NCBI GenBank assembly: GCA_016745035.1
Contig: JADGDE010000002.1
Span: 327,876-391,875 of the forward strand
Origin: Thiotrichales bacterium
GTDB taxonomy: Bacteria > Pseudomonadota > Gammaproteobacteria > Beggiatoales > Beggiatoaceae
Direction of reading: 5' to 3'
Length of the DNA stretch: 64,000 nucleotides
The stretch's first letter is position 1. Each line of letters begins with the position of its first letter. A model generated the notes under the pieces. It saw only the letters and a program-made list of their open reading frames with translations. It did not search any database and was not told the DNA's origin. Both the position numbers and the translations under genes were made by a program. This document shows positions 1 to 8,454 of this stretch, in pieces.

Positions 1-3000
1 TTTAATTCGAAAATAGAGTAATCCACCAACAGAATCGAGTTCCGAACGATAATCCCTGCCAATGCAATCCAGCCAATCATGGAGGTAGCGGTAAATTCAG
101 CATCAGCAATCCAATGCGCGGGAATAATCCCCAGCAGCGTTAATGGAATCGGTGCCATGATGATGGCAGGGACAATGAAGTTACCAAATAAACCCACCAC
201 GAGGATGTAAATCAAGATGATCGCGACCCCGAAAGCAATTCCCATATCGCGGAAGGTCTCGTAGGTGACTGTCCATTCACCTGTCCACTCGAAGGCTGGG
301 TGATTGTCATCTTCTGGTGCACCGGTGTAATAACCAACTGCATCCGAGCCATCAGCATTTTTATAGTCTTTGAGTTCTTCTTCGACTTCTAACATGCCAT
401 AAATAGGTGAACTTAAAGTATAGCTGTGGACATCGTTTTCCTCGACATGAACCCCAACCGAATCACCGACTACGTATTCCACCCGGCGTAAGTTTTTATG
501 ATAGATTGCCCGATCTTGCGGAATGCGGACAAAATGCCCGAGTTCTGCCAAAGGCAAGGTGCTTTGACGGTTAATGGTCGGTACAGGAATATCATAAAGC
601 TGGGTTAACTGTGAGCGTACTTCTAAAGGCACTTGCATAATCAAGAAAGTTGGCTCTAAACGACCCCCACCTTTAATATCGCCTAAACGGTGTTCACCCA
701 TCGCCATGGCTAAAGTTTGGTTAATCGCATTCACCGATACACCTTTACGGGTGGCTTTTTCGGTATCGACGACAAAATGCCAAATATCATGATCGGTGGG
801 CACATAATTATCGACATCATCGAGAATTTCGGTATGGGCAAAAATATCGGTGAGTTTATTAACTAACTCATCACGGCTCTTGTCATCGGGACCATAGACT
901 TCGGCAACCACGGATTGTAATACGGGAGGACCTGGTGGCATTTCTACTACGGTCAATTTCGCCGGGCTTTTCAAGCGCTGGGTGATTTTGGTCACGATCC
1001 GGCGCGCTTCTAGGGCAATTTCATGACTAGAGCGAGAGCGGTCGGCTTTGTCTTTGAGTTGCAAGTGAATATCTGCCTGCCAAGGACGGCTACGCAGATA
1101 GTAATGCCGTACCATGCCGTTAAAGTCGAACGGTTGAGACGTGCCGACATAGGTTTGTAAGGCCATTACTTCAGGAATATCGCGCAGTGCTTCGGCTAAC
1201 TGATAGGTTAAGTTAGCCGTTACAGGTAAGGCTGTGCCCTCTGGCATGTCGATAAAAACATTAAATTCAGGTTTATTATCCAGCGGTAGCATTTTCACTT
1301 CGACCATTTCGGTGTAGAACATCGAAATCGCGAGGAAGAAGGCGATAATTAAACCAACTAAAAATATCCTGCCTTTTTTGGCACTGGTAATCAGTGGAGT
1401 TAAGATACGGCGGAAGAGTTTTTCTAGCCAAGTATCAACTTTATGCTCGAATTCTTCACCTTTTTGCAATACTTCCATCGACGGTTTGAAAATCATTGCA
1501 AACCAAGGGGTGAAGATAAAGGCGGCAATTAAGGAAATAATCATCGCCACAGAACCGAGTGCTGGAATCGGCATCATATACGGTCCCATCATACCGCTGA
1601 CAAAGCCCATAGGCAAGAGTGCTGCAACCACGGTAAAGGTGGCGAGAATGGTGGGATTACCCACTTCGCGCACGGCATCGACCGCCGTTTCAGTGTCGTT
1701 ATCTTCAGCTAAGAGCCAACGCCTGTAGATGTTTTCCATCACCACGATGGCATCGTCCACCAAAATACCAATAGAGAAAATCAGCGCGAATAAACTCACG
1801 CGGTCAATGGTAAAGCCGAGGATAAAAGCGGCAAATACGGTAACGAGAATCACCACTGGAATCACCAAAGTGACGACCACAGCAGGTCGCCAGCCCAGCG
1901 CAACCCAGACCAGAATGGTCACAGCACCGGTGGCAATAAAGAGTTTTTTAATCAGACTGTTAACTTTATTATTGGCGGATTTACCATAATCACGGGTGAC
2001 TTCCACATGGACATTATCAGGAATAATACGCCCTTTCATATTCTCTACTTGTTTGAGAATAGTATTGGCAACCGAAACACCATTAGTACCGATTTTTTTC
2101 GCAATCGCAATGGTGACCGCAGGTACGGCGTTGGCGGTGGGGATTTCTGTGCCTTCGGGGTGTGCTTGGTCGTAACGATAAGCTTGCCCGGTGTAATAGG
2201 TTACCATTTGTTTGGCAACTTCAGGGCCTTGTATTACGTTGGCAACATCGCGGATATATACAGGCATTCCTTGATGGCTACCGACAACTAAATTACCCAC
2301 ATCGGTGGCGGTGCGTAAAAAGTGTCCACTATAAACGGTGAGCTGTTGATCAGAGCTTTCAACATGACCGGTGGCAATTTCGGTGTTCGCCGCCTGCAAA
2401 ACATTGGCAATTTGCTCAAGACCAATACCAAAGCCTGTGAGACGTTCGGGGATGATTTCAACCCGCATTTGTTCGGAACGACCACCGACAACAAAGCCTT
2501 GTCCAGTATCGGGAATCGCTTTTAAATCATTAAGAATATCAAGACCTAAACCGCGTAAAGAACCATCATCGAGTTCTTTTGACCACAGGGTTAGAGTGAC
2601 AACAGGAACATCATCAATACCTTTAGGCTTAACGATGGGTTCAGAGACACCAGGGGGAATTTTGTCACGATAGCTTGAGAGTTTATCGTAGATTTTGAAA
2701 ATGGATTTTTCCATTTCCTCACCGACTTTAAACTGTACGGTGATCATGCCATGCCCGTGCTCACTAACACCATAGACGTGTTTAACATCGGGAATTTCAC
2801 TTAAAACAATCTGCAAAGGCTCAACTGCAAGGCTAGAGACTTGTTTGGCAGAAGCACCGGGATAGGCGACGAAAACATCGACCATCGGTACAGATATTTG
2901 CGGATCTTCTTGTCTTGGTGTTAGTACCAAGCCCATGAGACCCATTGCCAACATGGCAATAAATAATAACGGTGATAAAGGCGAGTGAATAAAGGCTTTA

Positions 3001-3110
3001 GCCATTACCCCGGCAATACCTAAATCCTTTTCTGCCTCGGTTGCATCTACCTCAGCATTTTTGTCCACAAGTTTTTGCGGCTGATCCTTCGCGTCGTGAT
3101 TTTGTTCCAT
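1..3110 (-). CDS. RND-family efflux pump inner-membrane subunit (3' end cut by window edge)
   Basis: Inner-membrane proton-driven transporter of the AcrB/HAE1 type, which exports drugs, solvents or metals through an adaptor and an outer-membrane channel. The frame is open from ATG at 3110 to base 1, about 1036 codons, so only the last residues can be missing. The N-terminus has a short charged tail, a first membrane segment around residues 45-65 and the family motif PRQEDPQISVP right after it, followed by the porter-domain stretch around VAYPGAS. An AGGTAG-like ribosome site lies about 10 bases before the start. It is followed downstream on the same strand by whatever lies beyond base 1 and preceded by its adaptor gene, 64 bases upstream. 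No substrate can be read from the sequence. The RND assignment is secure; the subfamily is inferred. Confidence 0.9.
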   Translation of the reverse strand, partial: MEQNHDAKDQPQKLVDKNAEVDATEAEKDLGIAGVMAKAFIHSPLSPLLFIAMLAMGLMGLVLTPRQEDPQISVPMVDVFVAYPGASAKQVSSLAVEPLQIVLSEIPDVKHVYGVSEHGHGMITVQFKVGEEMEKSIFKIYDKLSSYRDKIPPGVSEPIVKPKGIDDVPVVTLTLWSKELDDGSLRGLGLDILNDLKAIPDTGQGFVVGGRSEQMRVEIIPERLTGFGIGLEQIANVLQAANTEIATGHVESSDQQLTVYSGHFLRTATDVGNLVVGSHQGMPVYIRDVANVIQGPEVAKQMVTYYTGQAYRYDQAHPEGTEIPTANAVPAVTIAIAKKIGTNGVSVANTILKQVENMKGRIIPDNVHVEVTRDYGKSANNKVNSLIKKLFIATGAVTILVWVALGWRPAVVVTLVIPVVILVTVFAAFILGFTIDRVSLFALIFSIGILVDDAIVVMENIYRRWLLAEDNDTETAVDAVREVGNPTILATFTVVAALLPMGFVSGMMGPYMMPIPALGSVAMIISLIAAFIFTPWFAMIFKPSMEVLQKGEEFEHKVDTWLEKLFRRILTPLITSAKKGRIFLVGLIIAFFLAISMFYTEMVEVKMLPLDNKPEFNVFIDMPEGTALPVTANLTYQLAEALRDIPEVMALQTYVGTSQPFDFNGMVRHYYLRSRPWQADIHLQLKDKADRSRSSHEIALEARRIVTKITQRLKSPAKLTVVEMPPGPPVLQSVVAEVYGPDDKSRDELVNKLTDIFAHTEILDDVDNYVPTDHDIWHFVVDTEKATRKGVSVNAINQTLAMAMGEHRLGDIKGGGRLEPTFLIMQVPLEVRSQLTQLYDIPVPTINRQSTLPLAELGHFVRIPQDRAIYHKNLRRVEYVVGDSVGVHVEENDVHSYTLSSPIYGMLEVEEELKDYKNADGSDAVGYYTGAPEDDNHPAFEWTGEWTVTYETFRDMGIAFGVAIILIYILVVGLFGNFIVPAIIMAPIPLTLLGIIPAHWIADAEFTATSMIGWIALAGIIVRNSILLVDYSIFEL

Positions 3111-3174
3111 TGATAATCTACCTATGTACGTCGTCTATGATGTTCTACCTTAAAAGCGTGTTTGCTGAGATAGA

Positions 3175-4320
3175 TTAAGGTTGGTTTTCGATCACTTCAC
3201 CAGCTTTAAGGCCACTGATAACGGTGACTTCATCGCCATAGGTATTACCTAAGCGTAAGACGCGCAGCTCACGTTTGCCCTCATTGACCACATAAACGCT
3301 GGGTAAGCTACCGCGTGGAACTAAAGCAGAGCGTGGAATCACAGGCAGTTTTTTCGCATCAGAGCTGACATCATGCACTTCAACTTGAGCATATTGTCCC
3401 GCACCGGTGGTGGTGTTTTTAGGTAAATCAAATTTGACGGTAATGGTGTGACGTTTGCGATCGGCAATCGGGAAAATTTGTGCAACACGGACTTTTACCC
3501 AGCCGCCAACATCCAGTTTTGCGTTGAGAATCATGCCCTCGCTCAAGCCGGATATAAACCGTGCAGGCACTTCGACTTGAATTTGCAAATGGCTGATGTC
3601 AGCAAATTTTAATAAAGGCATCCCCGGCTGTACGGTGTCGCCAATTTCGACCATTTTCTCAATAATTACGCCATCAAAAGGTGCAAGCCCTTGGCTATCG
3701 CGTAATTTGGCATCAATGGCTTCGATTTGAAAACGGGCTTGAGATAAGCTACTGCGCGCTTGTTCGATTTGGCTATTGAATTTTTGCAGTGTCGCATAGC
3801 GATCCATACCTGGATCGGCATTTCCCATCATGTCGGACATCGGCTCGGTAATCATTTCATCGAATAAAAAAGGCAAGCCCATGCCACCGGGGGCTTTGTC
3901 GAGCGAGTCAGGAGAGACCAATTCACGCTGATATTGCACGCCTGCGGTACGCAAAGCCGAGTCGGCTTTCATCCATGTAGCAACAGCGGCCTGACGCTTA
4001 GCTTTAAGCTCAGTGTCATCAATGGCAATCAATATGGTGTCTTTAGGAAAGCGGTTGCCCTCTTCACCTGCAAGGACGTTAATGCGCCCAGGCAGTTGCG
4101 CCGATAAAGTCACTTCTTTTTCAGGGATAACCGTGCCACCAAGGGTAATAGTATTAACGATGGCACGTTCTTGTACCGTATAGGTAGCCGTGTTGTCTGT
4201 GTTTGCTGGGGTTTCTGCCCAAACTTGCGTGCTTAAAAGTAACAGCGCGGCGCTAGGTAAAAAAATCCGTTTTTTGAAATACCCGCTTAGAGGCATACAA
4301 GATTGTGTCGTTTTCCCCAT
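3175..4320 (-). CDS. RND efflux periplasmic adaptor (membrane fusion protein)
   Basis: Periplasmic adaptor that joins the inner-membrane RND pump to an outer-membrane channel; 381 residues, normal for the family. The N-terminus is a signal peptide (basic residues then PSAALLLLSTQVWA, cleavage expected after about residue 35). Next come the first half of the lipoyl/barrel-sandwich fold (VTLSAQLPGRI), a helical hairpin around residues 90-205 and the second half (LAPFDGVIIEKMVEIGDTV), then the beta-barrel and membrane-proximal domains. The start at 4320 gives a long n-region; Met9 is an alternative. It lies just upstream of the pump gene on the same strand, so the two form an operon. No regulator gene is adjacent. 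The hairpin contains an unusual Met/Gly/Asp-rich stretch (MSDMMGNADPGMD), which might hint at metal handling but is only suggestive. Confidence 0.9.
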   Translation of the reverse strand: MGKTTQSCMPLSGYFKKRIFLPSAALLLLSTQVWAETPANTDNTATYTVQERAIVNTITLGGTVIPEKEVTLSAQLPGRINVLAGEEGNRFPKDTILIAIDDTELKAKRQAAVATWMKADSALRTAGVQYQRELVSPDSLDKAPGGMGLPFLFDEMITEPMSDMMGNADPGMDRYATLQKFNSQIEQARSSLSQARFQIEAIDAKLRDSQGLAPFDGVIIEKMVEIGDTVQPGMPLLKFADISHLQIQVEVPARFISGLSEGMILNAKLDVGGWVKVRVAQIFPIADRKRHTITVKFDLPKNTTTGAGQYAQVEVHDVSSDAKKLPVIPRSALVPRGSLPSVYVVNEGKRELRVLRLGNTYGDEVTVISGLKAGEVIENQP

Positions 4321-4404
4321 TGTTAATACCTTAGGTTTAAATCAGTGATAGACAGACTCGCTGTCCTTTTGAATCGTCATCTCATGTGTGGATTAATAAC
4401 AATC

Positions 4405-4440
4405 GCTTATGAATCATCAGTAAACTGAGTATTCATAAGC
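4405..4440. repeat. Perfect 10-bp inverted repeat with nested palindrome
   Basis: GCTTATGAAT at 4405-4414 is repeated inverted at 4431-4440, with a nested CAGT/ACTG inside the loop. It lies between the SCP2-like gene and the efflux adaptor gene, both on the minus strand. It could be an operator for the efflux operon or an RNA stem; the sequence alone does not decide. Confidence 0.45.
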
Positions 4441-4451
4441 AATTGTTTAGC

Positions 4452-4474
4452 GGTAACGAGACTCGCTCGTTACC
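4452..4474 (-). terminator. Stem-loop downstream of the SCP2-like gene
   Basis: Nine-base perfect stem (GGTAACGAG/CTCGTTACC) with a five-base loop, 10 bases past the stop of the SCP2-like gene. No strong U-run follows on the minus strand, so it is a weak intrinsic terminator or a processing or REP-like stem. Confidence 0.4.
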
Positions 4475-4483
4475 TGCTTTCAA

Positions 4484-4879
4484 TTAAACTTTACCCATTA
4501 CAGTAAAACTTAAAATGAAAGGTTTAGCCATGCGAGGTTCTTTAACCATGGCGCTATAATCGCCAACTTGGAATTTTAATTTACGTGAGGTGTAAGCCAT
4601 ACCCAAGCCCATCATGCCAAGACCTTTAGCGATCCACTTATTCCAGTTATCATTACTGGCACGTAAATCCCAGTTCAATTCTTCACCATTATAAGCGCCA
4701 GCAGCAACGGCTTTACCGTTTTCAACCACGAGGACACCTTTGGGTGTGTCGTCACCATCAAAACCGTAACCAATATTACTGGTAAATTCAATTTTAGCTA
4801 GCTCGTCAGATAAACCCGCTTCAGCATTCCATGCTTCCATGAAACTCTTCATCCACTCATCGCCAAATAAATCAGCCAT
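4484..4879 (-). CDS. SCP2 sterol-binding-fold family protein
   Basis: Small soluble protein of 131 residues resembling the SCP-2 sterol/lipid carrier fold, which binds hydrophobic ligands in the cytoplasm; the physiological ligand in bacteria is generally unknown. The start was placed at ATG 4879 because AAGGA lies eight bases upstream; the in-frame ATG at 4885 is only two bases from that site and the longer open frame runs into gmhB. Typical features are the N-terminal WMKSFMEAWN helix, the VVENGKAVAAGAYNG strand pair and a C-terminal ligand-pocket helix region. It lies about 50 bases downstream of gmhB on the same strand. The family call rests on overall pattern, not on a catalytic motif. 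Confidence 0.65.
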   Translation of the reverse strand: MADLFGDEWMKSFMEAWNAEAGLSDELAKIEFTSNIGYGFDGDDTPKGVLVVENGKAVAAGAYNGEELNWDLRASNDNWNKWIAKGLGMMGLGMAYTSRKLKFQVGDYSAMVKEPRMAKPFILSFTVMGKV

Positions 4880-4928
4880 ATACATTTTCCTTATGGTATA
4901 TAAAATTTGAGAAATTAATTTTCCCAGC

Positions 4929-5468
4929 TTAAGCCAGCATTGCATCAACTGCTGCTGCCAAATTGGCATAGACCTTGATGCTATTTAAATTATTGTGCTT
5001 AAGCAATAGCTGTGTTTTCTCTCCTTTGCCTGTCAATACCAACATCGGCTCTGCGCCAACGGTTTGTGCCGCTTGTAAATCACGCAAAGAATCACCGAGC
5101 ACAGGGACATCTTGCAAAGACAGCCCTAAGCGTTCAGCGATTTGTTCAAACAAACCCGTATCAGGTTTGCGGCAATGACAGCCATCTCCTGACCCGTGTG
5201 GACAAAAAAACACAGCATCAACCTGTCCACCTACCTCAGCCAGCATCCGGTGCATTTTATCGTGTATCTGGTTTAAAGTCTCTATCGAAAACAAACCCCG
5301 TGCTAGCCCTGACTGGTTACTGGCAATAACGACTTGATAATCCGCTTGATTTAAGCGGGCAATGGCTTCTAAACTACCTTTGATAGGCTGCCATTCATCG
5401 GGGGATTTGATAAAGGCATCGGAGTCTTCGTTAATGACCCCATCTCTATCTAAAACGACCAGTTTCAT
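4929..5468 (-). CDS. gmhB: D-glycero-beta-D-manno-heptose-1,7-bisphosphate 7-phosphatase
   Basis: Removes the 7-phosphate of heptose bisphosphate in the ADP-heptose pathway for lipopolysaccharide inner core. HAD-superfamily signatures are all visible: DRDGV near residue 8 (nucleophile and acid Asp), SNQSG near residue 50, CRKP with the catalytic Lys near residue 110 and GDSLRDLQAA near 135. A zinc loop CPHGSGDGCHC supplies the Cys and His ligands characteristic of GmhB and of the HisB N-domain. Length 179 matches GmhB. Its ATG overlaps the stop of the upstream MazG-like gene by one base (TAATG), suggesting translational coupling. The histidinol-phosphatase alternative is less likely because no his genes are nearby. 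Confidence 0.88.
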   Translation of the reverse strand: MKLVVLDRDGVINEDSDAFIKSPDEWQPIKGSLEAIARLNQADYQVVIASNQSGLARGLFSIETLNQIHDKMHRMLAEVGGQVDAVFFCPHGSGDGCHCRKPDTGLFEQIAERLGLSLQDVPVLGDSLRDLQAAQTVGAEPMLVLTGKGEKTQLLLKHNNLNSIKVYANLAAAVDAMLA

Positions 5469-5815
5469 TAATCCACATCTCGAAATTCAGATACCCGAAT
5501 ATGTCCATTAACAAAACGCGATTGGCGCTTGTCTAATTTTTCCATTTTGTCCCAAAAAGCTTGATTTAAATCGAAATCTGCAGCGATACCTGTGCCCATC
5601 AATAAAATCAATAAATCAGCCACCTCCTCGGCCAAGGCAGCTTTGGATTTACCTTTGGTGACGCAAGCGGCAATTTCGCCCAGCTCTTCTGCCATCAGGG
5701 CAAGACGGTAATTCATTTCTTCACCGCCGTTATTTTTAAAATCGTGTTTGTCATGGAACGCTTGCACCGCTGCAAGCATTTGTTGGTAAGAATCCTTTTC
5801 CGACATAAATTGCAC
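5468..5815 (-). CDS. MazG-like nucleotide pyrophosphohydrolase
   Basis: Small all-helical NTP pyrophosphohydrolase of the MazG/dUTPase-like superfamily, which hydrolyses (d)NTPs to NMP and PPi, often as a house-cleaning enzyme. The metal-binding pattern is present: AEELGE near residue 43 and EEVADLL near residue 64. Length about 112-115 residues. Two starts are possible: GTG at 5815 with AAGG five bases upstream, and ATG at 5806; the ribosome site favours GTG. It is the first gene of a pair with gmhB (one-base overlap). The 500 bases upstream hold two mobile repeats, so its promoter must lie in or beyond them. Substrate unknown. Confidence 0.72.
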   Translation of the reverse strand: MQFMSEKDSYQQMLAAVQAFHDKHDFKNNGGEEMNYRLALMAEELGEIAACVTKGKSKAALAEEVADLLILLMGTGIAADFDLNQAFWDKMEKLDKRQSRFVNGHIRVSEFRDVD

Positions 5816-6010
5816 TCAAGCCTTATAAACACCTAGCGGCTCATGATACCAGACTTTGCTTATCGAGCATCCTCCTAATTGGTTTTTTTTTCTGATTATT
5901 ACTGATTTTTTCGTCATCGGGGTTGATGTAAGACTTAATTTTTTTAATTTTTGGATAACACTACCGCGAGCAGCAGTGCCTGATTTTATTTTGTATTGAT
6001 GAGCTTCTTA

Positions 6011-6143
6011 ACTGATGTTACGCAAAGCCTTCTCAATGCCCCAAAAGGCAAAAAAACCGCCATTGCTCCAGGGTTAAATACGACTAGGCAGGCGGAAAAT
6101 CACTATAATTGTGCTAAAAACTGGCTTAGTGCGTAACATCAGT
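6011..6143. repeat. Family A palindromic repeat, copy 1 (133 bp)
   Basis: Begins ACTGATGTTACGC and ends GCGTAACATCAGT, with TCTTA directly repeated on both flanks (6006-6010 and 6144-6148), as expected of a five-base target duplication. No coding capacity; the size and ends suggest a MITE. Same length as copies at 19027 and (without its insert) 51645. Together with the family B element that follows, it fills most of the gene-free stretch 5816-6320. Confidence 0.8.
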
Positions 6144-6149
6144 TCTTAA

Positions 6150-6307
6150 GAGTCTATGCGACATATGAATAATCTACTGCAAATCCGCTATTTTGGTCTA
6201 ATTCCGCGCTTTTATTTCGTTAAATAACACGTTATTCGCCTCACAAAACCACGGAATTAGCCTCAAAATATCTGATTTTCGCGACAATCAATACCTCGCA
6301 TAGACTC
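6150..6307. repeat. Family B palindromic repeat, copy 1 (158 bp)
   Basis: Ends are GAGTCTATGCG and CGCATAGACTC with TAA on each flank. Its interior matches the copy at 46225-47022 base for base over most of its length except that the latter carries a group II intron. No open frame of note. It starts two bases after the target duplication of the preceding family A element, so the two are tandemly stacked. Confidence 0.78.
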
Positions 6308-6320
6308 TAAGTGCTTACGC

Positions 6321-7607
6321 TTATGTTTTTGCTGTGTCAGTATATAAACAAACTTGGTTGCGTCCATTGTTTTTTGCCTGATATAGCGCATGATCGGCTT
6401 TGGTAATCAACTCAGATAAGCCCTCATCCACGCTAAGTTCCGCCACGCCAAAACTACAGCTCAGCGTGATCTGTTCGGGGAAATCATGCTTATAAATTTT
6501 GAGCCGGAATGCCTCTGCGGTGTTCATGCCCTCTGATGCTGTGGCACCTGGTATAGCCATGACAAATTCTTCGCCACCAATACGGGCAAAAATCATGTGT
6601 TCTTGTAAGTTTGACCTGAGTAATTGGGCAAAATCACGCAAGACACTATCCCCCACATCGTGTCCATATTGATCGTTGACATGCTTAAAAAGATCTAAAT
6701 CAAACATCACGACACTAAAAGCTTGTTGTTGCTGCTTAGCTTGCTGGAGTGCTTGTTTAGCGAAGCGCATAAAACCCATTCGGTTATAAGTTTGGGTTAA
6801 AAAATCGGTGACAGATATGTCTTCTAGCTTTTTGTTTTTCTTTAAAATCAGCTGTTGTTGCACATCTAGGCGGCGAATAAAATAACTGATTAATACATAA
6901 ATAGCTAATAAGGCAATAAAAGTGATGGAGGTGAATATATTGGCAATATATTGCCCATCAGCAATATAACTTTTTAGTGGAATACGAATTGAAATCAATG
7001 CCCGGATGTCTCCAATTTTTTCATAATAGCCATTGGCTTTGGGGTATTTCTCCACCATTTCTTTGGGCGCATCTTGCGGGTCACCATGACAGCGCAAACA
7101 GCCTTTTTTAACCGGTTTGGTTGGTAAGGCAATGTATAAAAATACTTGCCCCATTGCATCTTTGATCACTTCTTGGTATTTGTTCAGCACATCTGTATTC
7201 ATTTGTTTTAACAAGGCGCTTTCTTGCGCATCAGCGCGGTTGATTTCATTGCGAGGGTTATTGGAAGCCAATTTAAAATAGACGGGGGGTAAGTTGTCTT
7301 TAGCCCGTTCTTGATTGAGAAAATCTTTAATGCCCCGTGCAGTGTAAGTAAATGATAGTGTTTTTGGGGAAAAATAACCGTCATAGAGTAATTTTTCATT
7401 CATCAAACGAAAGAGTTCTGGTCTGGATACCTTGTTAATGTATTGATGAATCGCACGGTGGGTAAGCAAAGCGTCGTGGGCTAATTTGTCGGCTTCAGCG
7501 AGTGCATAACGTTTGGTATATCCCTGAAAAGAAAGTGTCAACAACACAAATACGCTAGAAAAAACGGCGGCTAGAAACAGCAAGATAGAGCGATTTTTTG
7601 TGTGCAT
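6321..7607 (-). CDS. Membrane haem-sensor (DUF3365) diguanylate cyclase
   Basis: Predicted to make c-di-GMP from two GTP in response to a periplasmic haem signal. Residues 10-30 are a membrane segment; about 35-215 form a periplasmic DUF3365/Tll0287-like domain with a c-type haem motif CLRCH near residue 169; a second membrane segment lies at about 220-245; the cyclase domain occupies about 265-425 with NRMG, DLDLFKHVND and an intact GGEEF near residue 344. The inhibitory RxxD site that normally precedes GGEEF is absent (LQEH there), so product inhibition is probably lost. The covalent haem suggests redox or gas (NO, O2) sensing; that is inference. It stands alone, downstream of family B repeat DNA and divergent from the next gene. 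Confidence 0.88.
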   Translation of the reverse strand: MHTKNRSILLFLAAVFSSVFVLLTLSFQGYTKRYALAEADKLAHDALLTHRAIHQYINKVSRPELFRLMNEKLLYDGYFSPKTLSFTYTARGIKDFLNQERAKDNLPPVYFKLASNNPRNEINRADAQESALLKQMNTDVLNKYQEVIKDAMGQVFLYIALPTKPVKKGCLRCHGDPQDAPKEMVEKYPKANGYYEKIGDIRALISIRIPLKSYIADGQYIANIFTSITFIALLAIYVLISYFIRRLDVQQQLILKKNKKLEDISVTDFLTQTYNRMGFMRFAKQALQQAKQQQQAFSVVMFDLDLFKHVNDQYGHDVGDSVLRDFAQLLRSNLQEHMIFARIGGEEFVMAIPGATASEGMNTAEAFRLKIYKHDFPEQITLSCSFGVAELSVDEGLSELITKADHALYQAKNNGRNQVCLYTDTAKT

Positions 7608-7869
7608 GGGGATTTATTGTTTTGCTAAAACTATTTGAAAGCCAGAGAGGGCGCTTATAAGAGCATAGAAGCCACTTTAAAACAAGCCTGTCAGCTTGAT
7701 TAAAACCCCTATATATTAGATAATGCTTATATGTATGTTAAAGCGTGCAATCTATCAAAGACGAACATCTGTTTTAATGGAATAAGGCAGGTGAATTGTT
7801 GTTGAATAGCTTGTATTACTCAATATCAGTTTATCCAAAAAAACCACACCCCTAGGAGCAATATTTTTT

Positions 7870-8319
7870 ATGAAACTTCTCTCTTATATTTTTGCCTCAT
7901 TACTCATTGTGTTACCTTTAAGCAGCCACGCCGCACCCCCTCCTCCTTATTTATCTGCACTGGAAGCCAATAATGTTGACTTTGCAGGCAGCAGCTGTAC
8001 TGCCGCCGCAAGTGAAATTTTAAAAGCCGATGGCTTTAGCCGTGTCATCACCAAAGGCAATATCGTTTTTGCCGCATTCAATGCTGGACGTGATTATAAA
8101 TTCAAGGCTGCGATCAAATGTTACAATCATTATCAATTAGTAACCGTCACCGTCGTTTCCAATCGTTCTGGTGGCTTAAATAAAGCCCGCAGCTTAGTCA
8201 GCCAATTAAAAAATTATTCTGCAGCAGAGAGCAGCGAAGACGACAGTGATGCAGGTGATGAAGAAGAGGCCGAAGAAGAAGAGTATGAGGAAGAAGAAGA
8301 ATACGAGGAAGAAGAATAA
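7870..8319 (+). CDS. Secreted protein of unknown function with a Glu/Tyr-rich acidic tail
   Basis: Not recognised. 149 residues: a clear Sec signal peptide (MKLLSYIFASLLIVLPLSSHA), then a small globular domain of about 95 residues with two cysteines (near residues 43 and 83) that could form a disulfide, and a tail of about 35 residues that is almost only Glu/Asp with tyrosines spaced in EEEEY repeats. A good ribosome site (CTAGGAGCAA) precedes the ATG. It stands alone between the diguanylate cyclase (divergent) and trkA. The tail could bind calcium or other cations or electrostatically bind a basic partner; nothing in the sequence proves this. The coding pattern and signal peptide make it a real gene. 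Confidence 0.75.
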   Translation: MKLLSYIFASLLIVLPLSSHAAPPPPYLSALEANNVDFAGSSCTAAASEILKADGFSRVITKGNIVFAAFNAGRDYKFKAAIKCYNHYQLVTVTVVSNRSGGLNKARSLVSQLKNYSAAESSEDDSDAGDEEEAEEEEYEEEEEYEEEE

Positions 8320-8454
8320 TCCTGCTATTGATTCGATTAAAATTGCCCAATAAACGTTTACAATAGGGCAGTTTTCGATAAAACCTTCTAGGCGACTCAG
8401 ATTGTGATTATCAAAGAGAAGCTAGAGGGTTTTTTTGTGCGTGAGAGGTGTTAA

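Noticed and set aside
8343..8372. Weak stem TGCCC/GGGCA after the acidic-tail gene as a terminator
   Set aside because: Five base pairs with a long loop and a poor T-run; not convincing.
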